Made by a program: the position numbers and the translations under genes
Notes under the pieces: model-generated
Told to the model about the DNA's origin: nothing
The model's database searches: none
The model's input: the letters and a program-made list of their open reading frames with translations, nothing else
In this document: positions 37,867 through 53,800 of the stretch, piece by piece
Numbering within the stretch: position 1 is the first letter of the stretch
How the letters are laid out: each line of letters starts with the position of its first letter
From: Colius striatus
Taxonomy: Eukaryota; Chordata; Aves; Coliiformes; Coliidae
Assembly (NCBI RefSeq): GCF_028858725.1
Contig: NC_084790.1
Span: 5,400,001 to 5,464,000, forward strand
DNA: 64,000 bases
Direction of reading: 5' to 3'

Positions 37867-38821
37867 CTCAGGGTCTGGGGCATGCTCATAAACCCACGTT
37901 GTAATATTCTGAACACTGTCAAAGTCCCTGAAATACTCAGGGCTAAAAGCAATAAGAGACAAATAGTGCATGTTAACAGCAAAAATAAATTCAATTATAC
38001 AAAATGCTGAGGAATGTTTTAAATGAGAACGGGGGGGAAAATCCTGATTAAGTAACTGCAGTTTTCCCCTCTTACTTGCTTTTAATTTCATATATTGGTG
38101 ATACAGCCATGGGTACAATGACAGATCTGAAAAGAGCAAAGTTGTGCAAGAGTATCGTTCTGCTTAATTATTTATGACATTAGGAGAGGAGATGCTTTGT
38201 AGCCTTAATTTTAAGAAAGAGCAGTAGTCCTCCTCTGCAGAATTTACCCAAGCAGGGAAGAAACATAGTATAATACCCCTTTGACTGTGTGACACTGAAT
38301 TAGAGTTCTGCTCACTCTGGCTGACACAGAGTTTGCTGCAATGCCTACACTGTTTTGATCTTCTGATTTGACTTCTTCACAGAAGGAGGAGCAATTAAGG
38401 GTATCTTTGCAACATGAAAGTCTTTCAGTCCCCTGTGCAATGCTGTCTGTTTTGGAAGGTGCACCCCTTGTTTTATCCATAACTAGGAGGTCCCAAAAAG
38501 CAACTAAGAACATATTTCTCCCCATTTCCCTGTGTAGGTGAGGAACCCAGCCTGATGCTTGCTGTGCACTGAGTCATTCTTCTCTGAAACAAGTTTCTCT
38601 CTGTACAACACAACACATACAGCACCAAAGCTACTGAGAAAAAGGGTCAGGTTTGTACCACTTCGAGGAAAACTCAGCCAAAGGTGTGAGCTGGTCCTGT
38701 TCTGCTATAGCTGATACCTGACAATCTCAAACACTATTACACCCACTGTCACCTTAAGGGAGAAAAGCAGAAAGGAGTAAAAAAGAAGTTAAAAAGGGAG
38801 ACTGACAAAGAACTTCTTACC
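37867..38821 (-). other. Possible spliced exons of an unrecognised transcript upstream of GIP
   Basis: On the minus strand three segments have good splice borders: one ending at 38821 (donor GTAAGAAG), 38126-38076 (acceptor CTCTTTTCAG, donor GTAAGAGG) and 37942-37867 (acceptor TTGCTTTTAG, donor GTATCTGA). One frame stays open through all three. Another frame of the last two reads PEYFRDFDSVQNITTWVYEH, which looks protein-like but which I do not recognise. It could be a lineage-specific gene, a non-coding RNA, an extra upstream part of GIP transcripts, or chance. Confidence 0.2.
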
Positions 38822-38829
38822 TTTATCCT

Positions 38830-41800
38830 TCTCTGAAGCTGCCTTAAGGATTTCAGCTGGCTCTGGTGCTGAGGAGACTCTTCAGGGCTTTTATCTACCT
38901 TAGCTGTGAAGGACCAAGCCCACTTCCATGATGTAAACAGGAAATCAAGCACCTAATTAAAGCAATTCAAACCCACTTATAGCTGCTTCATTAGGTCTAT
39001 TGACCCACAGAGCAGGAAAATAATCTTTTAAGATATGTTTACATTAATGGCAATTAAACATTACCATATCACAAAATGAAGAATGAATATGGATTGTGGG
39101 CATAATACATATGGTGTTGGTCTAAGCCTTGATTCCATGCAGCATTTCCTTCCAGGTGTAAAAAAGTATTTAATTTCCACCTCTTCTTCTGCTGAGTATG
39201 AGTGCTATCTCAGGGAGACACAATCTGCACCTTCTCTTTCTTGAATGAGGAATAATTTTGCTAAAAACAATAGCTCCCATAACTATTTTGTCATCATCAA
39301 GCCTGGGCATCCCAACTGCAGTCTCCAACCTGATGTGCAAACCCCAAATATCAAAAACACCATCTGTCCCTTCCCCCTGCCCACCCGCTCCCCCAAAGAG
39401 GAGAGGGATAGAGAGGGGTAGGCAGGGAATCAGTAGGAAATGGTGAGGCAGCATTGGCTAACGAGGTGGAAGGTGGTGGCATAGCAGCTGCCTATGTGGG
39501 GTGAGGAGTAGCAGCTGGATCTGAACTCCCATTTGGGCTTTTTCTGTCTTGGGTGAGTGATGGAGTGTTTCCCTGTAGCTCTGCAGCTGCTGGGGACGTG
39601 GGTCAGTGAGGCCACCACCTCACTCTGCCCTTGCACAGCTGGATCGAGGAGAGCAGATGTTCTGCAGATGTTAATTGTGCTGTCAGAGTACAAGGGGTAA
39701 ATCCCCTTCCCATCAGCTCTGCTGTGACTGTACGCCTAGTAAGGTGTTCTCCCTAGTACCTGACCTGCCAAGTCTCTCTGGGACCACTGGACCTATTGCC
39801 TTTTCTCATGTAAATCCAGTTTAGGTACTGCTACCCCATGTGTACCTGCTACTCTGGGATCCCTGTCCCACCCTGCTCCAATCTGTTGGGGGAGCAGAGC
39901 AGGATTCTGGCTGTGCCAGCCTGACCTGAGCTGAGCTCTGCTCACATCCTTCCCGAGGTGAAGTAGTGTCTGTGGCTGACTGTGTCGCCTTGTAGAGTGT
40001 GGTCCTCCCTGCAGCTTGGTTCTCCCCCAGTAGCCTCAGTTTTTGTTTTGCAGGTGGCTATCCAAGTTACAACCTTCCTTCCAGGTCTGGTAGCCTCTTT
40101 TATTTTCCACTGGAGTTCAACTGAGCTGCTGGGAGCAGCAGCCCCACACACCTGGCTGGAGGAGGGATGTGTGTACACGTGTTTATCCTCCCAGGTTTGT
40201 GCTGGCTCAGCTATCTCAGGGATTTATGTGGGAAAGAAGTTGGATTTCTGGTTGTTGAGGCTGAGTGAGGAGCAATCATTAATGGAATTGCAATAACAGT
40301 GGCAAAAGGGAAGTGTTAGTGGTTTCGGCGTGGGAGAGGGTTTCACTGTGCTGGCACAGTGCCCCAATGTTGTCTTGTCCCAAACACGTGCAGAAATCCA
40401 GTGTGATGAGGAATGTGGCACCAAAGAAAGGCTATATCTCCTGTAGTTCCTTTCTCTAAACTGTTTTTCTACTCTTTTGAGAAACACTGCTGAGACAGAG
40501 TATCAGGTACAGGCTGGTTCCTGCTGCCACTTGTATTCCTGCCCCAGGAGAGTGCAGAATGAGCCATGTCCCACTCACCCTGGCACTGGCAGAGGTGAGC
40601 TCTCCCTGCTCTGTACTTACACAACACTCAGCACAACCAGCAAAAACTGTTATATCACATTAAGATAAAAGCTCAGAAGGACATTGTTAGCGGAGCTTAA
40701 GAGTTCAGTGCTATTAGGGAGTAATTACTACTTTCACAGGAACGACTTAACATGTGGCTTGGTCCCTTAGCTAGCAGCACACCTGCCTGCCAGGGTCTCT
40801 GGCAGCTTTTTACCCATGCAGGGGCATCGTGCTTGCTGTAATAAATGATGTGCTATAATAGTTACAAATAACCAATTTACCCCTCGTAGCACAGTTGCTA
40901 ATCAATAAAACGGAATAGTTTATCCTGGTGTCTTTATGATATGTAATCTGGGTACTTCAGTGCCAGCCAACTCGGATATCTCGTTTCTCCAAAGTGCAAC
41001 TGATTTGTTTTCCTCTCATTAAGTGCCTCTGTAGGATACAAAGTTAATAGAGTGAAATAAATATCCAGCAACATTAAATGTTGACCCAGGGTTCACGGTT
41101 ACGGTTATTTCAGGGCACTTGCTCGTGATGCAGTTTGAACAACAGCATCACCCTAAAATTTTTCACAAATGATGATTCCTCCCCTCACCCAGGTACGCAG
41201 AAGTTCTTTCCAAAACCAGGTAGGCACTGTCTCTGCCTTTTGTTCCATCTGTGTGATCCCCACTGATCAGTGCTGGCACTACCAAACCTCTGTGTGCCAG
41301 TTCAGTCCTGGGAAGCGCAGAGGCGACGGGCAAAGTGCTGATCTGGAGAAGGGCCACATGCCCACGTCTGTCTGCCTTTCCCAGCATAACAGGGGGCTCA
41401 TGAAGAATGCAAACTTTGCTTTTGTCTAACCTCAGCCCACCTCAGCCACAACAGCACCATCCCTTGTAGCATTGTCTGTGGTCTGCTGCCTTTGCTGGTA
41501 AGTCATTTCCCAGGCTTCAGCTGGGTCACAGCTTGGGACAGAGGACTCTTGCGTTTAGCTTTCTCTCAGCTGTGGCACTTGTCTGCCTGCAAATTCTATG
41601 AGAGAGCTGGGGCTGCTCCGTTTCACCTACACAGTGCTCAGTGGTGAGCTCTGCTCTTCTCCACAGCAGATCTGCCTCGAATGGCTGATGTTTCAGGAAT
41701 TTGGGAAGATCACAGCTGTGTTACTGAAACAGTCCTTCTGCTCCACTTTGAGACACCGAAGCATCTCAAGGGCTACTTTGATTACAAAGCATTTCAAGTA

Positions 41801-44800
41801 TTAGATGTCCCTGTAATAATGGAAAATAGGGCTTGAGGTGACTGGTAAGAGGTCATCCATTCCCTTGCCTGCTCCCAGATGCCCTCAACTCTGCTAAAAT
41901 CACTCTGAAAGGACAAGTCTGATCTGATCACAAAAGTTTTAAGAGATGGAAATGCTGCAAAGTTCCCAAGAAGCTTCTTACTGTTTAGCTCTAATGTCTT
42001 GCCTTCAATGGCACCATTTGCACCTCTCTCCTATTCCTAGTGGATGTGGTGAGTAAGGTCTGTCCCTTTCACTCTGGAGTAGGGCTTTTTGGTTGCTGCT
42101 TTGTATGACACTGCTCAGGGCATCTCTATTCTGCCAGGTGTTGCATGTCCAAGGTGAAAATTTCTGCTCCATTTTGTATGCAAGCATTAGACTGACATGA
42201 TATTCTTAATTGCATTATCAGTCTGTGTTAGCACTTGCTCCGCTCCTCAAATCACAAGCAGGGAGGAAGGAGAGATTTTTAAGTTTTTCTTCCCCATCTT
42301 CTCCCTGAAATCACAGGCACTGGGAGTATCATACTCTGGCCCTGCTTCAGGACCGATTCTGTTCCTAACTCAGCTTCGCTGCTGCCGAAGGCATAGAGGC
42401 TCAAAGCGTTTCTTGGGGGCCCATTCCTCTCCCTAAAATACTACCAACATCTTGCAGAAGAAGTATCATAGAATCATAGAATGGTAAGGTTGGAAGGGAC
42501 CTTTAGAGATCATCTAGTCCAACCCCTTGCAGAAGCAGGTCAACCTGGGTAACCCTTAAGTGCTTTATTCTCACTCATCCTGTACATCTTTGCAGGGTAC
42601 AAGTCCTAAATATGAACTTCATTCCATTAAGCCCTGAATATGAACTTCTTTCCCCAAAGCCCCAGTACCACGGTCATGCCTAGCTTTGCCCTCTGTTCCT
42701 AGGGTCCCATTGTCCGCTCACAGCCTCAGCTACCTGACGGCATCTTCTGTGTCTTGTGCAGCAACGGTTGGTGCTGTTGGAAGGGGAATCCACACTAGAT
42801 CCTGAGTGCCAGGACTCTGCCAGGGTGCTGAGACTTAGGAAAATGGGGAGAAATCAGTTTTGGCTTCAGCTGAAGGCAGCGAGATTCTGCCTGGCTCCTC
42901 ATCCTGTCCCTTGTGCTTAACCCTGCCCAGTGCTTGCATTGAGCCGCACCAGAGATGTAAGTGATGAGCTGGGTGGATCTTTGGAGTGCTGAACACCCTG
43001 TCCTCTCTTCTGGGTTCGGACCTACTTCCTCCTCCAGTGCTTACAGGAATGGAACAGGGATTTTTTTTCACAGTGGCAAAATACCAGATATGTTTTTAAA
43101 TGCACTGCTCCCTTGAACTGCAGACAAACCCTAGGGCCTTTTAAGGCTCCAGCGGTTGTTCTTGATGAATGGAGCTCACTGGGGTGCTGTCTCAGAGCCT
43201 TCCTGATGACCAGTTCTTTGTCGGGAGGGGTGGGGGGGAACCCCACAACAACTAAAAATGGGAACCACAAAACATGAGAAATATGGACTTCTCCTCTCTG
43301 CATGCTCTGCTTGTCTCTTTTTCTCAAATGCTTGTCATACCCCCCAGGGTCAGGGACTTACAGGGCAGTAACTGCTGCAACAAAAAGCCCATGACAGCAC
43401 CTGTAATGTCCATGTGGGGAAGATTTATTTGGACCACCAAGCTGCATATAAAACAATCTCCCAACTGCAACTTTCACCTCTGTGTAGGGAGCACTGTCAC
43501 TGCTTCTCAAGGCTGGGGAGGTGATACAAAGTAACTCTAGCGTTAAAACTACCTGCGCTTCACCCCTTTAGCCCTTTAACCTCACGACAACTATCTTAAT
43601 GTGAAAACCATCTTTGATCCCCCTCACCCTTCGAGCAAAGACAGAGCCAGAACTAACCAGCTGGGGAGATTATTGCGGTGGAGCTGCAGGAACAGGAGAG
43701 GAAATAATCAGTCCCACTAAATCCCAAGTATGTACCAGCAGGAATAGAAACTAGACAAGCCCGGTCCACGGCAAGGCGCCTGCCCAAGTGGCTGGGTCAG
43801 TATCGTGGGATTATTTCCATCTCATGCCCCTTGCTGCTCTCCTAACATCACCTTTCCAGCAGCCCAGCGGTGCGGGTGCCCCAGCACAGGCGGTGGGGTA
43901 TGGGTCAAGGTTTTGATTGTGAAATGACCTATATGTTTTAAAAGCGACCCACAACAGAAAGGGTTGCAGTTTACCTTCCCACCTCCCGGGAGACATTTTG
44001 GGTATAAAGAATTAGGCAAAAAGGCGCTGGTGTTAGTGGCTGAGCCTTTTCATTGCCTCCTGCTATATAGGGAGTTTAAAAACTGGAGGGATGAAAAGCA
44101 GGGAGTGCTGGAGAGCCTGCTGTTCTTTGAGGGGTTTAAACGTTGACTCGAAATGATAGGGCCCCCAAAATTGTACTTGGAGAGCATAAATCTGATATAA
44201 ACACTTTTATTTCAGACCTGAGTAAATCTGATACAAATACCTACAGTCACTGAACTGAAAAGGTTTTAATCTGTGCTTTATAAGTGCTGCAAATGTTTGG
44301 AGGGGGGTTCAAAAGAGCAGCTCCTACTCGAAATAAGGTCAGGGGGAGTTCAGCAATGGCAGGGTTCATCCCCCACAATGCTTGCTCAACTATATTAGTT
44401 TAGTTTATCTTCGTACCAAGACCAAAACTTTCCTCTACTGCTCCAACTATCTGCAGGAGAAAGGACTGCTCCAGCTATCTGTCCAGCTCCTGATCTTGAT
44501 TTTTGTGGAGGAAAACTCAAATCAATAGGTTAGAAAGGGCTGTTACAAAGATGTTGGTGGCATATTCTTCTGGGGGAAAATTGAACATTTAAGGGTCTAT
44601 CTGAACAACAATATTTCAGGGCTTGTTCTGATGAGTATTTTCCTTCCCCAGCCTTAATAGTTTAGCACTTACCCGATGAAAAGGACAGAAAAACCCAAAC
44701 GGAACCATTTCCATTGTTTGTTGGGGGGGGGGGGGGTGAATTTATGCAAAACAGCTTTGTTTGGTGGAAATGTGAACAGTTTTCTGTGTGCTTACAAGCC

Positions 44801-46780
44801 CCACAGGTTGTTCAGGTTGTTGCTACAGAAGATCTGGGAAGCATAATCAGTCCAAGCCCTGAGTGGGGCTGAGCACCCTGTGCTGGTGGGAGCCCAGGGG
44901 CTGCACAGCACCAGATGTAGAGGAGAAGCAAATACTTGTTTGGTTGTGTTTTTCTGTTGGGGTTGTTTTAAAGAGGTTCCAGCTCTTTAGTACCAGAACG
45001 AAAGGATTTTTTTTCAAGATGGGAGTTGATTTTGAAGCAGTTTATTGCAGTATTTTCTTAGTTTTTAACTGAAGTACTAACATGTTTAGGGGCTAGGTAG
45101 ATTTTTTTAGCAAGTTGCAGGTTTAACCGTTTCCATCTTCAGGCACTGTTGCTTCTGATCCTCCCACTCAGGGAGCAGAGGGGCACTGTCCATAGCTCAG
45201 CCCCTTCCTGGGGATTGGGGATGCTCCCCTGCTCCTGAGCTCAAACAAAATCTCATGTAAATGCCAAGATGGTGTTTCTAACGCACAGAGAACCAGGGGC
45301 TTACTAATCATTTACTTCAAACCTTAATTTTGTTTTAAAGTAAATTATTAGTTTGACAACAAGTTTGATCCTTAACAAACTTATCAACAAAAGCTTTAAT
45401 CAACTGGATCTTCTAAGATATGAGCTGCTTTTTCCAGTCATGAATATTTTCCACGTAATAAAAACAGAACAAAAGGTGGTTTAAACTGTGAATCCACTTA
45501 ACTAAAAGGAAATATTTACCCTCACTCTTCTTACTCTGTTGAATTCTCACCTATGTCTTCAGGACAGGCTTGCTCCATATTCATATAATTTCTACTGGTT
45601 GAGATTTGATCAAAACAGATTCTATAATTTTTTTTTCCTTTGTGACCTGTATTTTACTGAAAACTTTCATTCCATATTTATTAAAGAGTAATTTATGCAT
45701 ATTTACAAACTTTCAAAAAATGAAGATTTCTTCAAAGTTTCTGGGGTTTCTCAATGTATCTTTAACATTGTTCAAATTAAATACTGGTGATATCACCAGA
45801 AATTAAAGAAAAATCCACACCAGAAAAACAAATTTAACAAAGATTCAAATGATAACTGGCAGAAAAGTATCAGAATAGATAATATTCTAATATATAATAA
45901 TCTGGTCTTGTTTACTACCAATCTGTCATTAACAAATATTTCTGTGTCAGATATTTTCTACATCAGATCAACAACACTTCAGCAGGCTGCAGTAACTACA
46001 CCCTTTTGTATCAAACTCCCATTTCAGTGAAATCTCAGCTGCATTATTCGCCATCCAGCTTCAACCTTCCCCCTTAAAAAAATTCCCCAAACTCCTAAGT
46101 GGCAACAATAACTATTTGAACTCATAGATAAATTGTAAAAACTTGTTGAAACCATTTTTACCTGATTCAAAGATTTAAATCTTAAAAAAACAAAACAAAA
46201 CAACTTTTGCCCAAATCAGCTTTTATGTATTAAATCAGAAACAGCTTTGTGTTGATGGGAGACTGGGGCAGTAAAATTTGAAAATGTTTGTGAACTCACA
46301 TAAAAAACCCCAAACAAACTCCTCAGAGTTGTTTTTAAAACTACAACCCAATTTAAGAGAATCCTCGTGGAGGAAAGAGGCCAGAGAAGGTTTTACAAGT
46401 GCTAGTGCCTGGGTGCAAACTGTTGCTCAGCCCTTCCCTGGCTCTAGAAATCCCACTGGATTTCTGCTGCAGTTGCTGGTAACATTGAAATCAACGCGGA
46501 TGGGGGATGGGGGGCGGGACGACACGCGGGGGGGAAGATCTGCTTCCCTTTGGGGGCACATTGCAGAGCTGCTTTTGCCGTGGTTCAGCCTGGGCAGGGG
46601 CAGGTTGGGTTTGGGGGGCAGCCTCTTCACAGGAGTGAGTGCAGCTCTGTGACCACCCCCCCCCAGCAGATCAATGATTTAGTCTCTGCTGTTTGCATTC
46701 TCTAAATACCTTGCATCTGGAATGCTCCAGCCGGGAAGGAGGTTGACTGATAGCCTTTCTTGTTGCAGACCTAAATTGAA
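38830..46780. other. Long intergenic region between GIP and IGF2BP1
   Basis: About 8 kb without a recognised coding exon. It includes a short CR1 piece at 42465, a G homopolymer of 14 bases at about 44723-44736, and a markedly AT-rich stretch from roughly 45280 to 46260. A non-repetitive AT-rich stretch at about 40680-41160 is a candidate conserved non-coding element, unproven. Confidence 0.5.
42465..42553 (-). mobile_element. CR1 3' end fragment
   Basis: ATCATAGAATCATAGAATGG and then AAGGTTGGAAGGGACCTTTA are the reversed CR1 3' end. Homology stops after CAACCTGGGT. It is the same subfamily type as the copy at 2743. Confidence 0.85.
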
Positions 46781-46782
46781 GA

Positions 46783-46873
46783 CTTCCCTCTTTGTTTGCT
46801 TTTTCCCTCCCTCTTTCTTTCTTTTTTATTTTCTTTTTTCCTTTATTTCTTGTCTTTCTTTCTTTTTGTTTTA

Positions 46874-46904
<31 letters not shown>

Positions 46905-46909
46905 TTAAG
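46783..46909 (+). repeat. Polypyrimidine tract with a TTTTG microsatellite
   Basis: A run of almost pure C/T sequence passes into about six TTTTG units at 46873-46900 and then a T-run. Such tracts can take up triplex structure and are often variable in length. Confidence 0.8.
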
Positions 46910-47739
46910 GTTAGTTTCCTTCATTTCAGTATTCCAAAGGATTATGTTACATGGGGAAGGTACTGGGTAAACCAATAAAAGCAACAACAAAAGTATTCTG
47001 GCCAAGATCAGAAATAGATTGGAAGCAGAGAGTGACTCGTTTATTTTAGCCGAGTTTGTGGGGGATATGTACCAGCGGAGAAGGTGCACGCTCCAGTTTT
47101 CAGCCAGGGAAGGCTTGAAGTGCACTTTTTTTGAGCTGTAGGAAGCTTCTTTCCCAATTTCATCGCTTTCTTCTTTTCACCTGTGAATTTTGAGCTTAGA
47201 TTACACCCTGGAAACCTCGGCAACATGCAGATGGACACAGCAGTGCTCCCACAAAGACTCCCCGGCTGATTCGGTTTGGTACTTTCAGTAGTGCCAAGTA
47301 ATGCAGATGGAAGGATGGGAATCAAGCTTTCCCCGGTGAGCAGCATCTACGTGTTTTTAAGGCAAAGATCCCGGGATAACAGAATGGATTGGCTACAGGA
47401 GGGAAAGCGAAAGGCTCTTTTTTTCCCTTTCCCCCCCCTTTTTTTTTTACTTTAATGACCATTTCCCAGGACTTTTATCGGTCATTTTAATGAGTTTCCG
47501 AGGAGGTTGTAGCACTGAGCACATACAGACGTCCTCGGGCATGTGCATCTATTTCTAAAAGTTCACACAACTTCTGATTCCCGAATAAGATCCAATTTAG
47601 TGAGCAACAAATTCTCCGCGTGGCTCTTCCTCAGCCGGCAGGAAAAAAAGAAAACTGGTGAAAAAAAAAAAAAAAGGATTAATAATTAAAAGATATTTAT
47701 CAGTGGAACAGAGCTCGACACATCTGTGTAGCATCGGGG

Positions 47740-50853
<3,114 letters not shown>

Positions 50854-53800
50854 GTAATACAGTGTTTTAATTTATTTTTCTTTGTTTATTTATTTTTTAA
50901 AAATTTCTGTTGTGGGAGAAAAATTGAGGAGGGGGAAAAAAATTGATACCCAAATACGTGCATGTAAAATCAGAGATGTTGATGATTTGGCTTTTGATAC
51001 GTCCCCAGCGAGGTGAGAGGCAGTTTGGGCCATCAACGTTTAATTTCTCTATGTTTATTTTTTTTTTAATCTAAAAGGAAAACTTCCTCTGTGAGCAAGT
51101 TGTTGGGTTTTATTAGAGAAAAAAAATAAAACGGTTAAACAATTCTCCAGCAGCTCACCCAAGGTGATGAATGGCTGAGGTGGTTTGGGTTGGGGTTTTC
51201 AAACTTGTGGCACTGGAAGAATTTCCCGGTCTCGCTCGGCTGTCTCTGCTGCAAAACAGGTGAAAGCTTTTGTTTTCCCAGAGAACTGTGAAATTAAAAC
51301 AAACAAACAAAAAATAATTAAAAAAAAAATCTGCTAAAAAAGTGCAGTTTGATGGGATTTGATGGTGAAGACTCAAAGAGGAGGAAAAAAAACCCAACAA
51401 CCCAACATGGGGCTGGTCTCCCCGTGCCATGCTGGGGAGGGATTTAAAACCCAGAGGGTGCAGGGTGCTGGCCTAGCTCCTACCCGCTGGCAACTTTCAT
51501 TTTGGGGCAAGAAGAGCGTTTCTTGGTGGTCTCTGTCTACCTGCCAAGCAGCTTCACCCATGGCTGACGGCCTTGCCCAGCCAGGCCCTCTCCATCTTCT
51601 TGGCCCTTTGTTGTTGGTCGCAGGGCTGGTGTGCAGGACGCAGAGCGGCCCTGGGCACCGCGCTCCCCAGCCCCGCCGGCGGTCACCGATGAAATATAAA
51701 GAGTATTTATGGTTTTTTGGCAGAGAACCAACCCCCACCCCCTTCCACCCCCCCCCCCGCCAGCTCAAGGAGAGGCCGCCTGGGCTGAGGGCGAGTTAGT
51801 CCCCAACCCCAAATAGTCCACGTTGGATCGCGTAGCCCGAAACCCGCGTCGGCCACGTGATGAGGCAGTTACTTCAACGCCCGGGCGCGGAGGGAGGAGG
51901 CGAAGCCAACTCTGCTTCCCAAACTCTCCCAGTTCCTTGGTCTCTTGACCAACAACCCCCCCTTCAGCTGGGTGGTGGGAGCCCATTTTTGGGGTCACCT
52001 ACTTGTCTTCCCTTCAAGGGGCTGCGAAACTTTGCAACCCTGTCTATGTCAGAGCGGGTTCCTCCGGCCAGGACTGATGGCAAAGTCAAAACCCAAAGAC
52101 ATTTAATAATTTCCTAGCCAAGACTTCATTGGGATTTGATTTTTAGCACCTCGTGGTGGGGGAATCGATAGTGCTGGGGATAGCACCGGGTGACTTGCTG
52201 TGGCTTAAGTATCAGTGTGCAAAGGGGTGTTACTGGAATTGCTCTGCCAAGGTTGACAATAACACTCAAAGAGAACTCCTCTCTTTTTTAAGTGCTGCTG
52301 GATAATCAATAGGGTGGTGGTGGTGGCGGCGGCGGGTAGGGGGAGGGAGCAGATTTCATCCCCCAAGAGTGTGTGTGTGAGAAATTCGCTGAAAATGCGA
52401 CTATTTCTGTGGTGTCTGTAATTGCAAGAAATGCTGGGGGGGAGGGGGGGAAACTTCACAATAGGTGGCAGGAGGGTTGTTTTGGCGTTTCTCCTTAAAA
52501 CGTGTTATGCCTCGCACTCGGCTGCTTCCCCCCTTTTGGGGGGAGGGTTGGGGTGGTTAAAATAACTCTTCCCTTCTCCGGGTGCTGCTTTTAAAGTGAC
52601 AGGAGCCGCTCTCCCTGTCGATCGCTTGGGAAGGGGCTGGTGGGGGAGCCTGAAGGGGTGTCCCCGACGCCCTGGGCAGCGGCCGCGGTTACTTTGTCTC
52701 GATTTGGGGAAGTAGTTTGTGTTTCTAGTTCGGGAAAAAGCAACTTTTTGGCAGCTGCTTGTAAACTTGGCAGGTTGTTCACCCCAGAAGAGCTTTTCAG
52801 GGTAGTTTGGTGTGTTTCGCTTGCCCCACTCCGCCGCCCTGGGTAAGGGCTGAGATGATGGGGGCGGGGGGGGGGGTGGGGGTGGTCTGCCTCAAAGGCG
52901 ACTTATTTTTTTTCCCCTTTCCTTTCTGTTTCCAAGACTGGATTTTCCAGTTTAAAGCGCATGGAACAGGAAATGGTTAATTAAGTGCGAGCAGTGAGGA
53001 CAAAATCCGATGAGTTTGGTGGGATCTAAACCAAACAACCTCCCTCTCCCCCCCAAATCTGATATTAATTTTTAAAATGTGGGAAAACAGGTCATGAGCA
53101 TTAGTGTGCTTCCCAGCTAATTTATGACATTAAAAAAAGAATAGTTGGCTTTTTGGTTGTGTTTTCTTCTGTTTGAAAGCATGACTAGGAATGCTCAGGA
53201 AAACTGTTTTGGGTGGGTTTGGAAATGAATGTGTCCGGTGAAGTTGTGTGTTGCAAATAAATCTTCCCTGGTGGTGTGTTTCCTTCTCTAAAATCTCTCC
53301 TGTCCCTAAAGTCGTTGTAGAAATTAGTTAAAATACACTGAACGTGTTCATATGGCTCGAGGAAGGGTGACTGCTGCGTGTAACTCTTGCACCAGAATGG
53401 CCAGAAAGGATAAACTGGTTTAGAGTTGTTTAATTACAATGTTTCTTCAAATAACACTTAAAAGCTTCAAATTATGTTAATGATCGCGGGGAACCATTTT
53501 AACGAAATTCTGTAGAAGTATCAGACTGTAAAGAAAAGTCAGTGCTGATGAATGTGTCGTTTTGTTTAAAAAAACCCCTCAACCCTGAGTTTTAAAGTTA
53601 ACTAACTTCAAGATTTGTTTTAAGTATCTGTTTGGGAGTGATTTTCTTCTTTAATTTTACTGATAGAAAAGCTTGGAAAAACTTAAGAGGATTTAAAACA
53701 AGAACAACAACAAAAAAAACACCTTAAAATTATTACATGCTGTGTTCTTCAAAAGACTCAAAAAGATTCTTTAAGGGAAAAAAATAATTTTGTTTTCCTA

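Noticed and set aside
46278-46652. A 124-codon plus-strand frame upstream of IGF2BP1
   Set aside because: No recognisable domain, no splice or promoter context, and a composition that changes along its length.
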